A stretch of 43,889 nt of DNA from Streptomyces sp. SBT349 (GTDB taxonomy: Bacteria > Actinomycetota > Actinomycetes > Streptomycetales > Streptomycetaceae), in NCBI RefSeq assembly GCF_001083795.1, contig NZ_LAVK01000019.1, forward strand, positions 1 through 43,889, written 5' to 3'. The notes beneath the pieces are model-generated. The model worked only from the letters and a program-made list of their open reading frames with translations, made no database searches and had not been told where the DNA came from. Positions 24,872 to 33,377 of this stretch are shown here, one piece after another; the first letter of the stretch is position 1; the number at the start of each line of letters is the position of its first letter. Made by a program: the position numbers and the translations under genes.

Positions 24872-24904
24872 CTCGTATATGACATATGGCGTATGGCGTA
24901 CGAG
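24872..24904. promoter_or_regulatory. AT-rich promoter/operator region of the fadR-led operon
   Basis: CTCGTA (24872) and TACGAG (24899) flank an AT-rich core, ATATGACATATGGCGTATGG, with several CGTAT/CATA elements. It is the only AT-rich segment in the 267-nt gap and lies about 120 nt upstream of the fadR start. A GntR/FadR dimer site is likely here; the exact site is not determined. Confidence 0.5.
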
Positions 24905-24979
24905 ACGCGGTGCCGACGAACGTAGGCCGGACGGAGAGCCGCGTCAACGCCTCGGACAGAAATCGTGGGAGCGCGCCCA

Positions 24980-25007
24980 TTTCCCGGCGGAGGTGTCCGC
25001 CGGGAAA
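24980..25007 (-). terminator. Hairpin terminator after the beta-helix gene
   Basis: Perfect 12-bp arms, TTTCCCGGCGGA and its complement, with a 4-nt loop. It lies 17 nt past the stop of the beta-helix gene and separates that gene from the fadR operon. Confidence 0.82.
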
Positions 25008-25023
25008 GGGCGGCGCCCGGCCG

Positions 25024-26184
25024 TCAGCTACAGGTGTCGCGGCTGGTGTTGTTCAGCGTGAGGTTGCGGTAGACAACGTTCTGCCCGCAAGGGCTCTCGC
25101 GGAGTGCCGAGTTGGTGAGCGTGAGGTTCTGGAGCGTGATGTCCCGGTTGTTGGGGAACTCCGTCCTGGCGGCGAGCCTGACCTCGCCGCCGCCGGAGAC
25201 CGTGCCGCTCTGGGCGGCGAGGTTCACGTTGTAGCAGTTCTCGATGAGGATGGCGTTGTTGCCGGTGTTGGAGAGGGTGATGCGGTCGATGACCGCGCCG
25301 CCACTCTCCGAGACGCAGAAGATGCCGCGCCCGCCGCCTCGCGCGATGACCTCGCCGACGCGGATGTTGGTCGGGTAGCTGTCGCCGATCCGGCCGTTGC
25401 GATTCGCCATCCGGAACGCGGCGTAGCCGGTGCCCGCGCCCGTTCCCTCGCCGTCCACGCGCTGGACGGTGGCGTTGATCGTGTCGTTGAGGAGCAGGCC
25501 CGAGTAGGCCGTGTTCCGGGCGGTGACGGTGCCGATGGTCAGGCCGTCCACGCCGTAGGTCTCGACGCCGTGGTTGTTGGTGCCGGAGACATAGACGTTG
25601 TCGATCCGCACGTCGCGGGTGCGGACGTTGCGGTTGGCGTGGTTGTCGATGCGGATGCCGAGGCCGCCGGAGAGCCGCAGGTCGATCTGGCCGAGGCGGA
25701 CGTCGGTGGCGTTGCGGACGAAGATCCCGAAGTAGGGGGCGCCCGTCATGGTGAGGTTCTGGATCTCGACCGCGGTGGTGTTCTGGGTGCGGAACGGCGC
25801 GTGGTTGGCGCCGACCGAGCCCGCGACATTGACCGTGCCGCAGATGTCGAGAACGGTGTAACTCGGGATGTCCAGCGACCTGTTGGCGGGCATCTCGCCG
25901 CTGCCGCGGACGACGACCCGGGCCTTGGACGTGCGGCCGGCGGGCAGGCTGTCGACGGCGGCCCTGATGGCGGAGAGCATGTCGCCGCCCGAGTAGCCGG
26001 GGCCCGTCCAGGTGTTGCCGTTCCGCACGGCCTCGGCCTGGTACGAGCCGTCGCCGCAGGCGAGGGCGCCGACGTCCGAGGGTGCGGAGGCGGCACCCGC
26101 GGAGGCGGCGCCGGCGGAGGCGGTCAGCGTCGCGGCGGTGACCAGCGTGAGGATCCCGGAGAGAAGTGCGGCTCTGCGTCCCAT
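25024..26184 (-). CDS. Secreted right-handed beta-helix protein, probably pectin-active
   Basis: A 386-residue exported protein. The signal peptide is GRRAALLSGILTLVTAATL and on, cleaved near the Ala/Ser/Gly repeat. The rest is coiled strands typical of a parallel beta-helix: DIPSYTVLDICGTVNV, VEIQNLTMTGAPYFGIFVRN, VYVSGTNNHGVETYGVDGL and GIFCVSESGGAVIDRITL. Four or five cysteines probably form disulfides, including the C-terminal pair. The fold is shared by pectate lyases, polygalacturonases and rhamnogalacturonases. The pectin locus suggests such a substrate, but no diagnostic catalytic set is certain. It is a separate unit with its own promoter and terminator. Confidence 0.7.
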   Translation of the reverse strand: MGRRAALLSGILTLVTAATLTASAGAASAGAASAPSDVGALACGDGSYQAEAVRNGNTWTGPGYSGGDMLSAIRAAVDSLPAGRTSKARVVVRGSGEMPANRSLDIPSYTVLDICGTVNVAGSVGANHAPFRTQNTTAVEIQNLTMTGAPYFGIFVRNATDVRLGQIDLRLSGGLGIRIDNHANRNVRTRDVRIDNVYVSGTNNHGVETYGVDGLTIGTVTARNTAYSGLLLNDTINATVQRVDGEGTGAGTGYAAFRMANRNGRIGDSYPTNIRVGEVIARGGGRGIFCVSESGGAVIDRITLSNTGNNAILIENCYNVNLAAQSGTVSGGGEVRLAARTEFPNNRDITLQNLTLTNSALRESPCGQNVVYRNLTLNNTSRDTCS

Positions 26185-26241
26185 CGTTCACTCCTTGAGT
26201 GGGTGGGGAATCGGAGGGGTGACGCGACGCCCGCTCCCTGC

Positions 26242-26255
26242 ATGAATCGATTCAT
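26242..26255. promoter_or_regulatory. LacI-type operator-like palindrome upstream of beta-helix gene
   Basis: ATGAATCGATTCAT is a perfect 14-bp palindrome with the central CG typical of LacI-family sites, 58-71 nt upstream of the start. No LacI gene is in the window. Confidence 0.5.
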
Positions 26256-26331
26256 TCCCGGACCGCCCGTTTGCCCGGGGTGAGAGGATCCATGGGGATC
26301 GCGCGCGGGCGCGGTGGCGACGCGTCGTGGG

Positions 26332-26343
26332 GAAAGCGCTTGC
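26332..26343. promoter_or_regulatory. Second LacI/CebR-like site
   Basis: GAAAGCGCTTGC has the palindromic core AAGCGCTT, a common core of sugar-responsive LacI-family operators. It lies about 150 nt upstream of the beta-helix start, 76 nt from the first palindrome. Confidence 0.4.
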
Positions 26344-26417
26344 GATCACCCGGAGTATCGCAACGCCTCCGGGGCGCGTCAAGGGTCCTGCCGCCGGCGG
26401 CGGTCGGGCCGCAGGTC

Positions 26418-26443
26418 GGCGGCCACGGACCCGCGTGGCCGCC
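26418..26443 (-). terminator. Hairpin terminator after dnaE
   Basis: Ten-bp perfect arms, GGCGGCCACG and CGTGGCCGCC, with a 6-nt loop, just past the dnaE stop at 26449. Confidence 0.75.
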
Positions 26444-26448
26444 GCCGC

Positions 26449-29400
26449 TCAGGTCACCCGGGTCACGGCGACCGCCGCCTTGAGGTCGGCCCAGAACGCG
26501 GGTCCCGGCGCGACCCGGTACCCCAGCCGGTACACCGTCGTCCTCGCGCGGCCACGGACCCGCAGATGCACCTCGCACGGTCCGGGGTGGGCCTCGACGA
26601 CCTCCCTCAACTGCCGGACGGACCGCGGCGTGACGTGGGACTCCCGCATGGCGAGGCGGACGGGCGCCCCCTCGCCCGCGGTCGCCGGGTCGGCCACGGT
26701 GAGTTCCATGGCGACGAGCCGGGGGACGTCCTCGCGCTTGTCGAGGCGGCCCTTGACGAAGACGACGGCGTCCTCGACCAGGTGGGTGGCCACCAGCTGG
26801 TAGGTGGCCGGGAAGAACAGGCAGTCGACGGAGCCCGCGAGGTCCTCGACGGTGGCGACGGCCCAGGCGTTGCCCCGCTTGGTCACCTTGCGCTGGAGGC
26901 CGGAGACGATGCCGCCGATGGTGAGGACGGAGCCGTCCTGGTGGGCGCCGCCGGCGAGGTGGCCGATCGCGGCGTCCGCCGTCTCGGCGAGCAGGTGTTC
27001 GAGCCCGAGGAGGGGGTGGCCGGAGACGTACAGGCCGAGCATCTCCCGCTCCTGGGCGAGCAGATACGTCGTGTCCCACTCCTCGTCGGTGAACTCCGCG
27101 TCGAGGCCGAACCCGGGAGCGCGGTCGCCCGCCTCGCCCCCGTCGCCCAGGTCGCCGAAGAGGTCGAACTGCCCCTCGGCCTCCTTCCGCTTCAGCGCGA
27201 CCACGGCGTCGACCATGGGCTCGAACCGCGCGGCGAGGCCCTTGCGGGTGTGGCCCAGCTCGTCGAACGCCCCGGCCTTGATCAGCGACTCGGTGGCGCG
27301 CTTGGTGCAGGCCGGCGCCTCGACCTTGTGGAGGTAGTCGGGGAACGAGGAGAACGTTCCCTTCGCCTTTCGGCTGCGGATGATCGACTCGACGACGTTC
27401 GTGCCGACGTTCCTGACCGCGGAGAGGCCGAAGAGGATCACGTCGTCGCCCTGGGCGGCGAAGTCGGCCTCGGACGCGTTGACGTCGGGCGGCAGCACCG
27501 TGATGCCCATCCTGCGGCACTCGTTGAGGTAGACCGCGGACTTGTCCTTGTCGTCGCGGACCGAGGTGAGCACCGCGGCCATGTACTCGGCCGGGTGGTT
27601 CGCCTTGAGGTAGGCGGTCCAGTACGACACCAGGGCGTAGGCGGCGGCGTGGGCCTTGTTGTAGGCGTAGCCCGCGAACGGCACCAGCACGTCCCACACG
27701 GCCTGGACGGCCTCGGGCGAGTGGCCCTTGGCGCGGGCGCCCTCGCGGAAGGTGACGAACTCCTTCTCCAGGACCTCGGGCTTCTTCTTGCCCATGGCGC
27801 GGCGCAGGAGGTCGGCCTGGCCGAGGGAGTACCCGGCGAGGATCTGGGCGGCCTTCTGCACCTGCTCCTGGTAGACCACCAGGCCGTAGGTGGGGCCGAG
27901 GACCTCTTCGAGGGGCTTCTCCACCTCCGGGTGGATCGGGGTGATCTCCTGCTGGCCGTTCTTGCGCAGCGCGTAGTTGATGTGCGAGTTCATGGCCATC
28001 GGCCCCGGCCGGTAGAGCGCGGTCACCGCCGTGATGTCTTCGAAGTGGTCGGGCCTCATCAGGCGGAACAGCGACCGCATGGCGTTCCCGTCGAACTGGA
28101 AGACGCCGAGGGTGTCACCCCGTCCCAGCAGCTCGAACGTCCTGGCGTCGCCGAGCGGGAGGTCGAGCAGCTCGATCTCGACGCCCTTGTTCTTCTTGAT
28201 CAGCTTGACCGCGTCATCCATGATCGTGAGATTCCGCAGCCCCAGGAAGTCCATCTTCAGCAGGCCGAGGGCCTCGCAACTGGGGTAGTCCCACTGGGTG
28301 ATGGTCACGCCGTCGGTGTGCCGGACCCAGACCGGGACGTGGTCGGTGAGGGGTTCGCTGGACATGATCACGCCGGCGGCGTGCACGCCCATCTGCCGCA
28401 CCAGGCCCTCGACGCCCCTGGCGGTGTCGATGACCTTCTTCACGTCGGGCTCGTTCTCGTACATCTCCCGGACCTCGGCGGCCTCGGCGTGGCGCGGGTG
28501 GCCGGGGTCGGTGATGCCGGAGAGCGGGATGCCCTTGCCGCCGACGTCGGCGGGCATCGCCTTGGTGATGCGGTCGCCCACGGCGTAGGGGTAGCCGAGG
28601 ACGCGGGCCGAGTCCTTGATCGCGTTCTTGGCCTTGATGGTGCCGTAGGTGCCGATCATGGCGACCTTGTCGGCGCCGTACTTCTCCGTGACGTAGCGGA
28701 TGACCTCGCCGCGCCTGCGCTCGTCGAAGTCGATGTCGACGTCCGGCATGGAGACGCGCTCGGGGTTCAGGAACCGCTCGAAGATCAGCCCGTGCTCGAT
28801 CGGATCCAGGTCGGTGATGCCCATCGCGTACGAGACCAGGGAGCCGGCCGCGGACCCCCGTCCGGGGCCGACGGCGATGCCGTTGTCCTTGGCCCACATG
28901 ATGAAGTCGGCGACGACCAGGAAGTACCCGGGGAACCCCATCTGGATGATGATGTCCATCTCGTACTCGGCCAGCCGCTGGTAGTCGGCGCCCCAGCCCT
29001 CGGGGAAACGGCGCCGCATGCCCCGGTCGACCTCCTCCCGGAACCAGGTGACCTCGGTGCGGCCCTGGGGCACGTCGAACCTCGGCATCAGGTCGTGCTT
29101 CGCGAACATCCCGGCGGTGTCTACCTGTTCGGCGACCAGCAGGGTGTTGCGGCAGCCCTCCTGCCACGCGTCGGAGGAGTCGAGCGCGTACATCTCCGCC
29201 GGGGGCCTGAGGTGGTAGCCGGTGCCGTCGAAGCGGAAGCGGTTGACGTCGGTGAGGCTCCTGCCGGTCTGGATGCACAGCAACGCGTCGTGCGCCGCGG
29301 CCTCGTGCGCGTGGGTGTAGTGCGCGTCGTTGGTGACCAGCGGCGGGATGCCCACCTCCTCGCCGATCCTCAGCAGGTCCTCGCGGACCCGGCGTTCGAT

Positions 29401-29988
29401 CTCGATGCCGTGGTCCATCAGCTCCAGGAAGTACCGGTCCCTGCCGAAGATGTCCCGGTACTCCCCCGCGGCCCTGCGCGCCTCCTCGTACTGGCCCAGG
29501 CGCAGCCGGGTCTGCACCTCGCCCGAGGGGCAGCCGGTGGACGCGATCAGCCCCCGGGACCACTGGGCCAGGGTCTCCTTGTCCATGCGGGGCCACTTCT
29601 GGAGCCAGCCCTCGGCATAGGCGTCCGAGGACAGCCGGAAGAGGTTGTGCAGGCCCGTCCGGTCCGCCGCCCAGATCGTCTTGTGGGTATAGCCGCCGGA
29701 GCCCGAGACGTCGTCCCGCTTCTGGTGCGGCTGCCCCCACCGGACCTTGCGCTTGTCGCGCCGCGACCCCGGCGCGACATACGCCTCGATCCCGATGACC
29801 GGCGTCACGCCCGCGGCCGTGGCCTGCTGGAAGAAGTCGTAGGCGCCGTGCAGGTTCCCGTGGTCCGTCATGGCGAGGTGCGACATGCCCATCTCCCGGC
29901 AGGCCGCGAACAGGTCCTTCAGCCGCGCCGCCCCGTCGAGGAGCGAGTACTGCGTGTGGACGTGCAGATGCGTGAAAGGCTGTGGCAC
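26449..29988 (-). CDS. dnaE: DNA polymerase III alpha subunit, DnaE1 type
   Basis: A 1179-residue replicative C-family polymerase. The PHP domain begins FTHLHVHTQYSLLDGAARL. The catalytic palm has VGPGRGSAAGS and the acidic triad region SMPDVDIDFDERRR. The fingers contain YQEQVQKAAQILAGYSLG, and the C-terminal OB domain has VTIGGIVSGLQRKVTKRGNAWA. It matches the full-length DnaE1 class, not the shorter error-prone DnaE2. GTG 29988 follows GGAG. The frame continues upstream only through the tetR shadow. The gene sits behind a TetR gene among exporters, not beside lspA/rluD as I recall for Streptomyces dnaE1, so it could be a second copy. Confidence 0.92.
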   Translation of the reverse strand: MPQPFTHLHVHTQYSLLDGAARLKDLFAACREMGMSHLAMTDHGNLHGAYDFFQQATAAGVTPVIGIEAYVAPGSRRDKRKVRWGQPHQKRDDVSGSGGYTHKTIWAADRTGLHNLFRLSSDAYAEGWLQKWPRMDKETLAQWSRGLIASTGCPSGEVQTRLRLGQYEEARRAAGEYRDIFGRDRYFLELMDHGIEIERRVREDLLRIGEEVGIPPLVTNDAHYTHAHEAAAHDALLCIQTGRSLTDVNRFRFDGTGYHLRPPAEMYALDSSDAWQEGCRNTLLVAEQVDTAGMFAKHDLMPRFDVPQGRTEVTWFREEVDRGMRRRFPEGWGADYQRLAEYEMDIIIQMGFPGYFLVVADFIMWAKDNGIAVGPGRGSAAGSLVSYAMGITDLDPIEHGLIFERFLNPERVSMPDVDIDFDERRRGEVIRYVTEKYGADKVAMIGTYGTIKAKNAIKDSARVLGYPYAVGDRITKAMPADVGGKGIPLSGITDPGHPRHAEAAEVREMYENEPDVKKVIDTARGVEGLVRQMGVHAAGVIMSSEPLTDHVPVWVRHTDGVTITQWDYPSCEALGLLKMDFLGLRNLTIMDDAVKLIKKNKGVEIELLDLPLGDARTFELLGRGDTLGVFQFDGNAMRSLFRLMRPDHFEDITAVTALYRPGPMAMNSHINYALRKNGQQEITPIHPEVEKPLEEVLGPTYGLVVYQEQVQKAAQILAGYSLGQADLLRRAMGKKKPEVLEKEFVTFREGARAKGHSPEAVQAVWDVLVPFAGYAYNKAHAAAYALVSYWTAYLKANHPAEYMAAVLTSVRDDKDKSAVYLNECRRMGITVLPPDVNASEADFAAQGDDVILFGLSAVRNVGTNVVESIIRSRKAKGTFSSFPDYLHKVEAPACTKRATESLIKAGAFDELGHTRKGLAARFEPMVDAVVALKRKEAEGQFDLFGDLGDGGEAGDRAPGFGLDAEFTDEEWDTTYLLAQEREMLGLYVSGHPLLGLEHLLAETADAAIGHLAGGAHQDGSVLTIGGIVSGLQRKVTKRGNAWAVATVEDLAGSVDCLFFPATYQLVATHLVEDAVVFVKGRLDKREDVPRLVAMELTVADPATAGEGAPVRLAMRESHVTPRSVRQLREVVEAHPGPCEVHLRVRGRARTTVYRLGYRVAPGPAFWADLKAAVAVTRVT

Positions 29989-30014
29989 TCCGGTCTCCGG
30001 TCTCGGTCTCCGGG

Positions 30015-30617
30015 TCAGGCGTCGGACTCGTCGAGGGCCCGGGCGATCGCCCTCAGGCCCGCGGCCACCTCCCGCGCCGAGGGCGCGCGGTCGGGGTCGA
30101 CCAGCCACTGCTGGGTCAGACCCGCGATCAGGGCCATGTGCACCGAGCCGACCGCGCGGGCCACCCCGCCCTCCTCCGCGCCGTCGAGGCCGTGCAGGTC
30201 GGCCGCCAGTTCCGGGCGGGCCCGTTCGAAGGCGTCGGCGAGCTGCTGCCGGATCTCGGGGAAGCGTTCGGCCTGGGCCAGCGCCTCCAACCCGGCCACC
30301 AGCAGCGGCCGGTCCGTGACCTGGGACTCGACGACCAGCGCCCACATCGACTCCAGCCGGCTTCCCGATCCGGCGCCCGCCCCCGCCCGATCCCGGTGAG
30401 CCGACCCGGCCGGGCGGGCGCGGACCTTGTCGTCCCACTCGTCGAGCATCTCCAGAAGCGCGGCGTTGAGCAGCGCCTCCTTCGAGCCGTAGTGGTAATT
30501 GATCGTGCCGAGCGGCGCGTTGGCGGCGGCGGCGATGTCGCGGGAGGTGGTGCGGGCGTAACCCCGCTCCTCCAGGCACCGCTTAGCCCCGGCCATCAGC
30601 TCTTCGCGATGTCCCAT
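30015..30617 (-). CDS. TetR-family transcriptional regulator
   Basis: A 200-residue regulator. The N-terminal helix-turn-helix is TTSRDIAAAANAPLGTINYHYGSKE, described here as three short parts: TTSRDIAAAANA, PLGTINYHYG and SKEALLNAAL. The C-terminal domain is helical and ligand-binding. The start at 30617 is 22-61 nt from two TetR-type palindromes, so it should repress itself. It ends 26 nt upstream of dnaE on the same strand, so the polymerase may be co-transcribed under TetR control. The MFS gene lies just upstream. Confidence 0.9.
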   Translation of the reverse strand: MGHREELMAGAKRCLEERGYARTTSRDIAAAANAPLGTINYHYGSKEALLNAALLEMLDEWDDKVRARPAGSAHRDRAGAGAGSGSRLESMWALVVESQVTDRPLLVAGLEALAQAERFPEIRQQLADAFERARPELAADLHGLDGAEEGGVARAVGSVHMALIAGLTQQWLVDPDRAPSAREVAAGLRAIARALDESDA

Positions 30618-30639
30618 GCCGGGGAGCCTACCCCACGAT

Positions 30640-30678
30640 TGAACGAGCGTTCAGGACGTGCGTTCAGAACGAACGTTC
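30640..30678. promoter_or_regulatory. Tandem TetR operators
   Basis: TGAACGAGCGTTCA (30640-30653) is a perfect 6-bp-arm palindrome with a 2-nt centre. GAACGAACGTTC (30667-30678) repeats the GAACG-N2-CGTTC pattern. Centres are 26 bp apart. The second site and part of the first lie inside the last codons of the MFS gene. They are placed to control tetR and dnaE. Confidence 0.75.
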
Positions 30679-31994
30679 AGCTCGGGGAGCTCGGGAAGTT
30701 CGGGCAGCTCGGGAGCAGGGGTGCGGTAGGTGCGCAGCGGGCGGTTGGTGGCGGCCACGGCCGCCACGCCGAACGCCGCCATGAGGCCGCCGCTGACCAG
30801 GGCGAACGGCGCCGAGGTGAACGAGGCGAGCAGGCCGCCGCGGAAGTTGCCGAGTTCGGGGCCCGCGACGCCGACGACATGTTCGACGGAGGAGACCCGG
30901 CCCCGGTACGCGTCCGGCGTCTCCAGCTGCACGAGCGCCCCCCGCGTGACCACGGATATCGTGTCGGCGGCCCCGGCGACGGCGAGGCAGCCGAGGGCGA
31001 GCCACACGGGTGAGGCCAGGCCGAACCCGGCCAGCGCCAGGCCCCAGACGGAGGCCGCGGTCAGCTGCACCGCGCCGCCGCGGCGCCAGCGGGTGACGGC
31101 GCCGGAGAACATCCCCGCCGTGATCCCCCCCACGGCGACGGCCGACAGGAAGAGCCCGAGGGTGCGGGGGTCGCCGTCGAAGCGGATCTCGTTGACCAGG
31201 GGGAACAGCGCGATCGGCATCGCCAGCACGGTCGCGGAGACGTCGGTGGCGAACGCGCCCCAGAGCGTGGGGCGCCGCAGGATGACGCGCCAGCCGCCGC
31301 GGGCGGGACGGCGCAGACGCGGCCGGGACGCGCCCTCGGCCCCCTCGGTGGCGGCGGCGTCCGGCCGCGTCCCCGGAGGCATCAGAGGTATCGGAGGCAT
31401 CGGGGGCAGGCGGACGACGGCGGCGAGTGACGCCGTCCCGGCGACGGCCTGGATCGCGTAGGCGGCGGAGAAGCCCCACTGCGCGAGGACGAGCCCGGCG
31501 AGCGCGGGCCCGACGAGCATGGACGCCTGGAACGCGACGTTCTGGAGCGCGAGACCGGCGGCCACCTGGTCACCGGGGAGGAGCCTGACGGGGATCGTGC
31601 GCCTGGCCGGTGCGCCGAGCGCGCCGAACGCCGCCTGCACGGCGAGCAGCGACAGCAGCGCCACGACGTGCTCGTTGCCCGCCCACGCCTGCGCGAAGAG
31701 GGCGGCCCCGGCGAGCAGGTGCCCGGCCGTCGTCACGCGGAGGACGGAGCGGCGGTCGGCCGCGTCGGCGAGCGTTCCGCCGAGGAGCCCGAACAGCAGG
31801 ATCGGAACGGCCGTGGCGATCCCGATCGCCCCGGTCCAGCCGGGGCTGCCGGTGAGGTCCCACACCTGCGCCAGGACGGCGACGCCCGCGATCTGCTGGC
31901 CCAGCGAGCCGAGCGTGGAGGCCATCCACAGGTCGCGGAACGCGTGGCTGGAACGGAGCGGGCGGGTGTCGAGGAGCCGTGCGCTCCAGCTCAT
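30651..31994 (-). CDS. MFS transporter (EntS/DHA3-like exporter)
   Basis: A 447-residue permease with about 12 helices. The start SHAFRDLWMASTLGSLGQQI and the loop GGTLADAADRRSVLRVT are typical of EntS-type drug or siderophore exporters. The ATG overlaps the upstream MarR stop as ATGA, so the two are co-translated and MarR is its likely regulator. The C-terminus carries four Pro-Glu-Leu repeats encoded by a 9-nt tandem repeat, and its last codons contain a TetR operator. Confidence 0.88.
   Translation of the reverse strand: MSWSARLLDTRPLRSSHAFRDLWMASTLGSLGQQIAGVAVLAQVWDLTGSPGWTGAIGIATAVPILLFGLLGGTLADAADRRSVLRVTTAGHLLAGAALFAQAWAGNEHVVALLSLLAVQAAFGALGAPARRTIPVRLLPGDQVAAGLALQNVAFQASMLVGPALAGLVLAQWGFSAAYAIQAVAGTASLAAVVRLPPMPPIPLMPPGTRPDAAATEGAEGASRPRLRRPARGGWRVILRRPTLWGAFATDVSATVLAMPIALFPLVNEIRFDGDPRTLGLFLSAVAVGGITAGMFSGAVTRWRRGGAVQLTAASVWGLALAGFGLASPVWLALGCLAVAGAADTISVVTRGALVQLETPDAYRGRVSSVEHVVGVAGPELGNFRGGLLASFTSAPFALVSGGLMAAFGVAAVAATNRPLRTYRTPAPELPELPELPELNVRSERTS
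30678..30713. repeat. 9-nt tandem repeat, four units, at MFS C-terminus
   Basis: Units CAGCTCGGG, GAGCTCGGG, AAGTTCGGG and CAGCTCGGG encode repeated Pro-Glu-Leu on the minus strand. The array abuts the second TetR operator. Confidence 0.75.
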
Positions 31995-32497
31995 CGCGGG
32001 GACTCGGCGGGAGCGTCCTCGTCGGCGAGGCGCTCAAGGATCCGTTCGCGCATCGGCTTGCGCGCGAGCGCGCGCCTCAGGTGCTCGACGACGGCGCTCA
32101 TCGCGTAGGGAACCTCGTCGTCCAGCTCGGCCACCGCCTCTTCGGTGGCCCGCCACTCCGCTTCGAGGAACGGGACCAGCGCCCGGCCGCGTTCGGTGAG
32201 CGTGATGCGGCGGGTGCGGGCGTCGGCCCCCGGCTCCAGCTCGCCCAGCCCCTGGCGGCGCAGGGCGGAGAGCGTCTGGCTCGTCGCCGAGTGGGAGCGG
32301 TTGAGCGAGGCGGCCAGCTCGCCGATGGACAGTGGGCCGGTGTGCGCGAGGCGGATGAGGGGATAGGCGAATCGCGGACGGAGGCCCTGGATGCCGCGGG
32401 ACTCGTAGACCGCCTCGATGTCGGCGTCGACCGCCGCGAGGAGGTCGTGCAGGGGCACCCACCGGCCGGGTTCGGCCGTGGGATCGCGTGATGTCAC
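31991..32497 (-). CDS. MarR/PadR-like winged-helix regulator
   Basis: A 168-residue regulator. The winged helix has LSIGELAASLNRSHSATSQT and the wing GADARTRRITLTERGRALVP. GTG 32497 is preferred over the upstream TTG 32524 because TATATTA and AGGGCG lie between them and look like promoter and ribosome-binding elements. It is coupled to the MFS exporter by an ATGA overlap and should repress the pair in the absence of an exported compound. Confidence 0.85.
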   Translation of the reverse strand: MTSRDPTAEPGRWVPLHDLLAAVDADIEAVYESRGIQGLRPRFAYPLIRLAHTGPLSIGELAASLNRSHSATSQTLSALRRQGLGELEPGADARTRRITLTERGRALVPFLEAEWRATEEAVAELDDEVPYAMSAVVEHLRRALARKPMRERILERLADEDAPAESPR

Positions 32498-32570
32498 CGC
32501 CCTAATATAACAGCCCTCATACAATGCCCGGGACCGCGAGGGAGCGGTCGGCCCGCGGTGACGCGCGCCG

Positions 32571-33212
32571 TCAGGCGTGCCAGGCGATGTAGGGGTGGAC
32601 GGAGTGGTCGAACTCGATCAGAAAGCAGTACTGGGCCAGCCATTCACCGTCGGAACTGGTCCGGGAGAGCAGCACTCCGTGCCCCTCGCCGAACAGCGAG
32701 ACGCTGTACACCACCCACTCCCGCCCGTCCATGAACTCCTCGACGGACGCGTGGTGCCGCCCGAGCTCCGCCGCGATCATGCCGCTGACCGTGGTGAGCG
32801 CCTCCTCGCGGGAGTCGCGGGGCACCGGGCTCCCGCCCCGGCGCACGCGCAGCCGCGCGGTCACGACCCTGGCGGTCGCCCGGGACACGTCCTGGACCCG
32901 GTGCCTGAAGCCCTCGACCACGGCGTGCACCCCGTTGAAGGGGTCGGGTCCCGCCATGACCAGGTGCGCCGTGCCGGGGTCGGGCTCCAGCCAGGGCGAG
33001 AGACCCGGCCTGCTCGCGTGCGTGAGGCGCGACGCGAAGGCGGCGTAACGCTTCTCGCACGCCTCGCACGCGACACCGGTCGAGCCGTCCCACGCGGTGC
33101 GGAACTCGGTGAACCCCGCCGGTTCCCCGGCCTGCCCGCAGTAGTCGCATGTACGGGGCGCGAGATCGACGCGCCGCGCCCCCTGATCCGTTGCCCGCCT
33201 GAAGAACCGCAT
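32571..33212 (-). CDS. Hypothetical protein with N-terminal double CxxC motif
   Basis: A 213-residue protein. The N-terminal region has CDYCGQAG and, about 25 residues on, CEACEKRY, a likely zinc-ribbon. The middle and C-terminal parts have no motif I recognise (VVEGFRHRVQDVSRATARV; EEFMDGREWVVYSVSLFGEG). There are no signal peptide or membrane segments. It is a lone gene between the marR/MFS unit and the divergent ABC-F region. I do not recognise the family. Confidence 0.65.
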   Translation of the reverse strand: MRFFRRATDQGARRVDLAPRTCDYCGQAGEPAGFTEFRTAWDGSTGVACEACEKRYAAFASRLTHASRPGLSPWLEPDPGTAHLVMAGPDPFNGVHAVVEGFRHRVQDVSRATARVVTARLRVRRGGSPVPRDSREEALTTVSGMIAAELGRHHASVEEFMDGREWVVYSVSLFGEGHGVLLSRTSSDGEWLAQYCFLIEFDHSVHPYIAWHA

Positions 33213-33377
33213 GCCCGCGTGCTACCGCCCCTGCCCGGGACCGCTCCCGGCCCGGCGTATGTCCGATCGTGCCCTGGCGGGTCCCTACCCACTCGCGGCC
33301 GGTCATGCGCATGGTCCCCGGCTCCATCCCACCACCCGGGGGGCGCGGGGCGGGAACTGCCGGGCGTCACCGACGCG

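Noticed and set aside
26314..30399. 1361-residue plus-strand ORF opposite dnaE.
   Set aside because: It is the antisense shadow of the conserved polymerase gene, kept open by GC-rich codon use.
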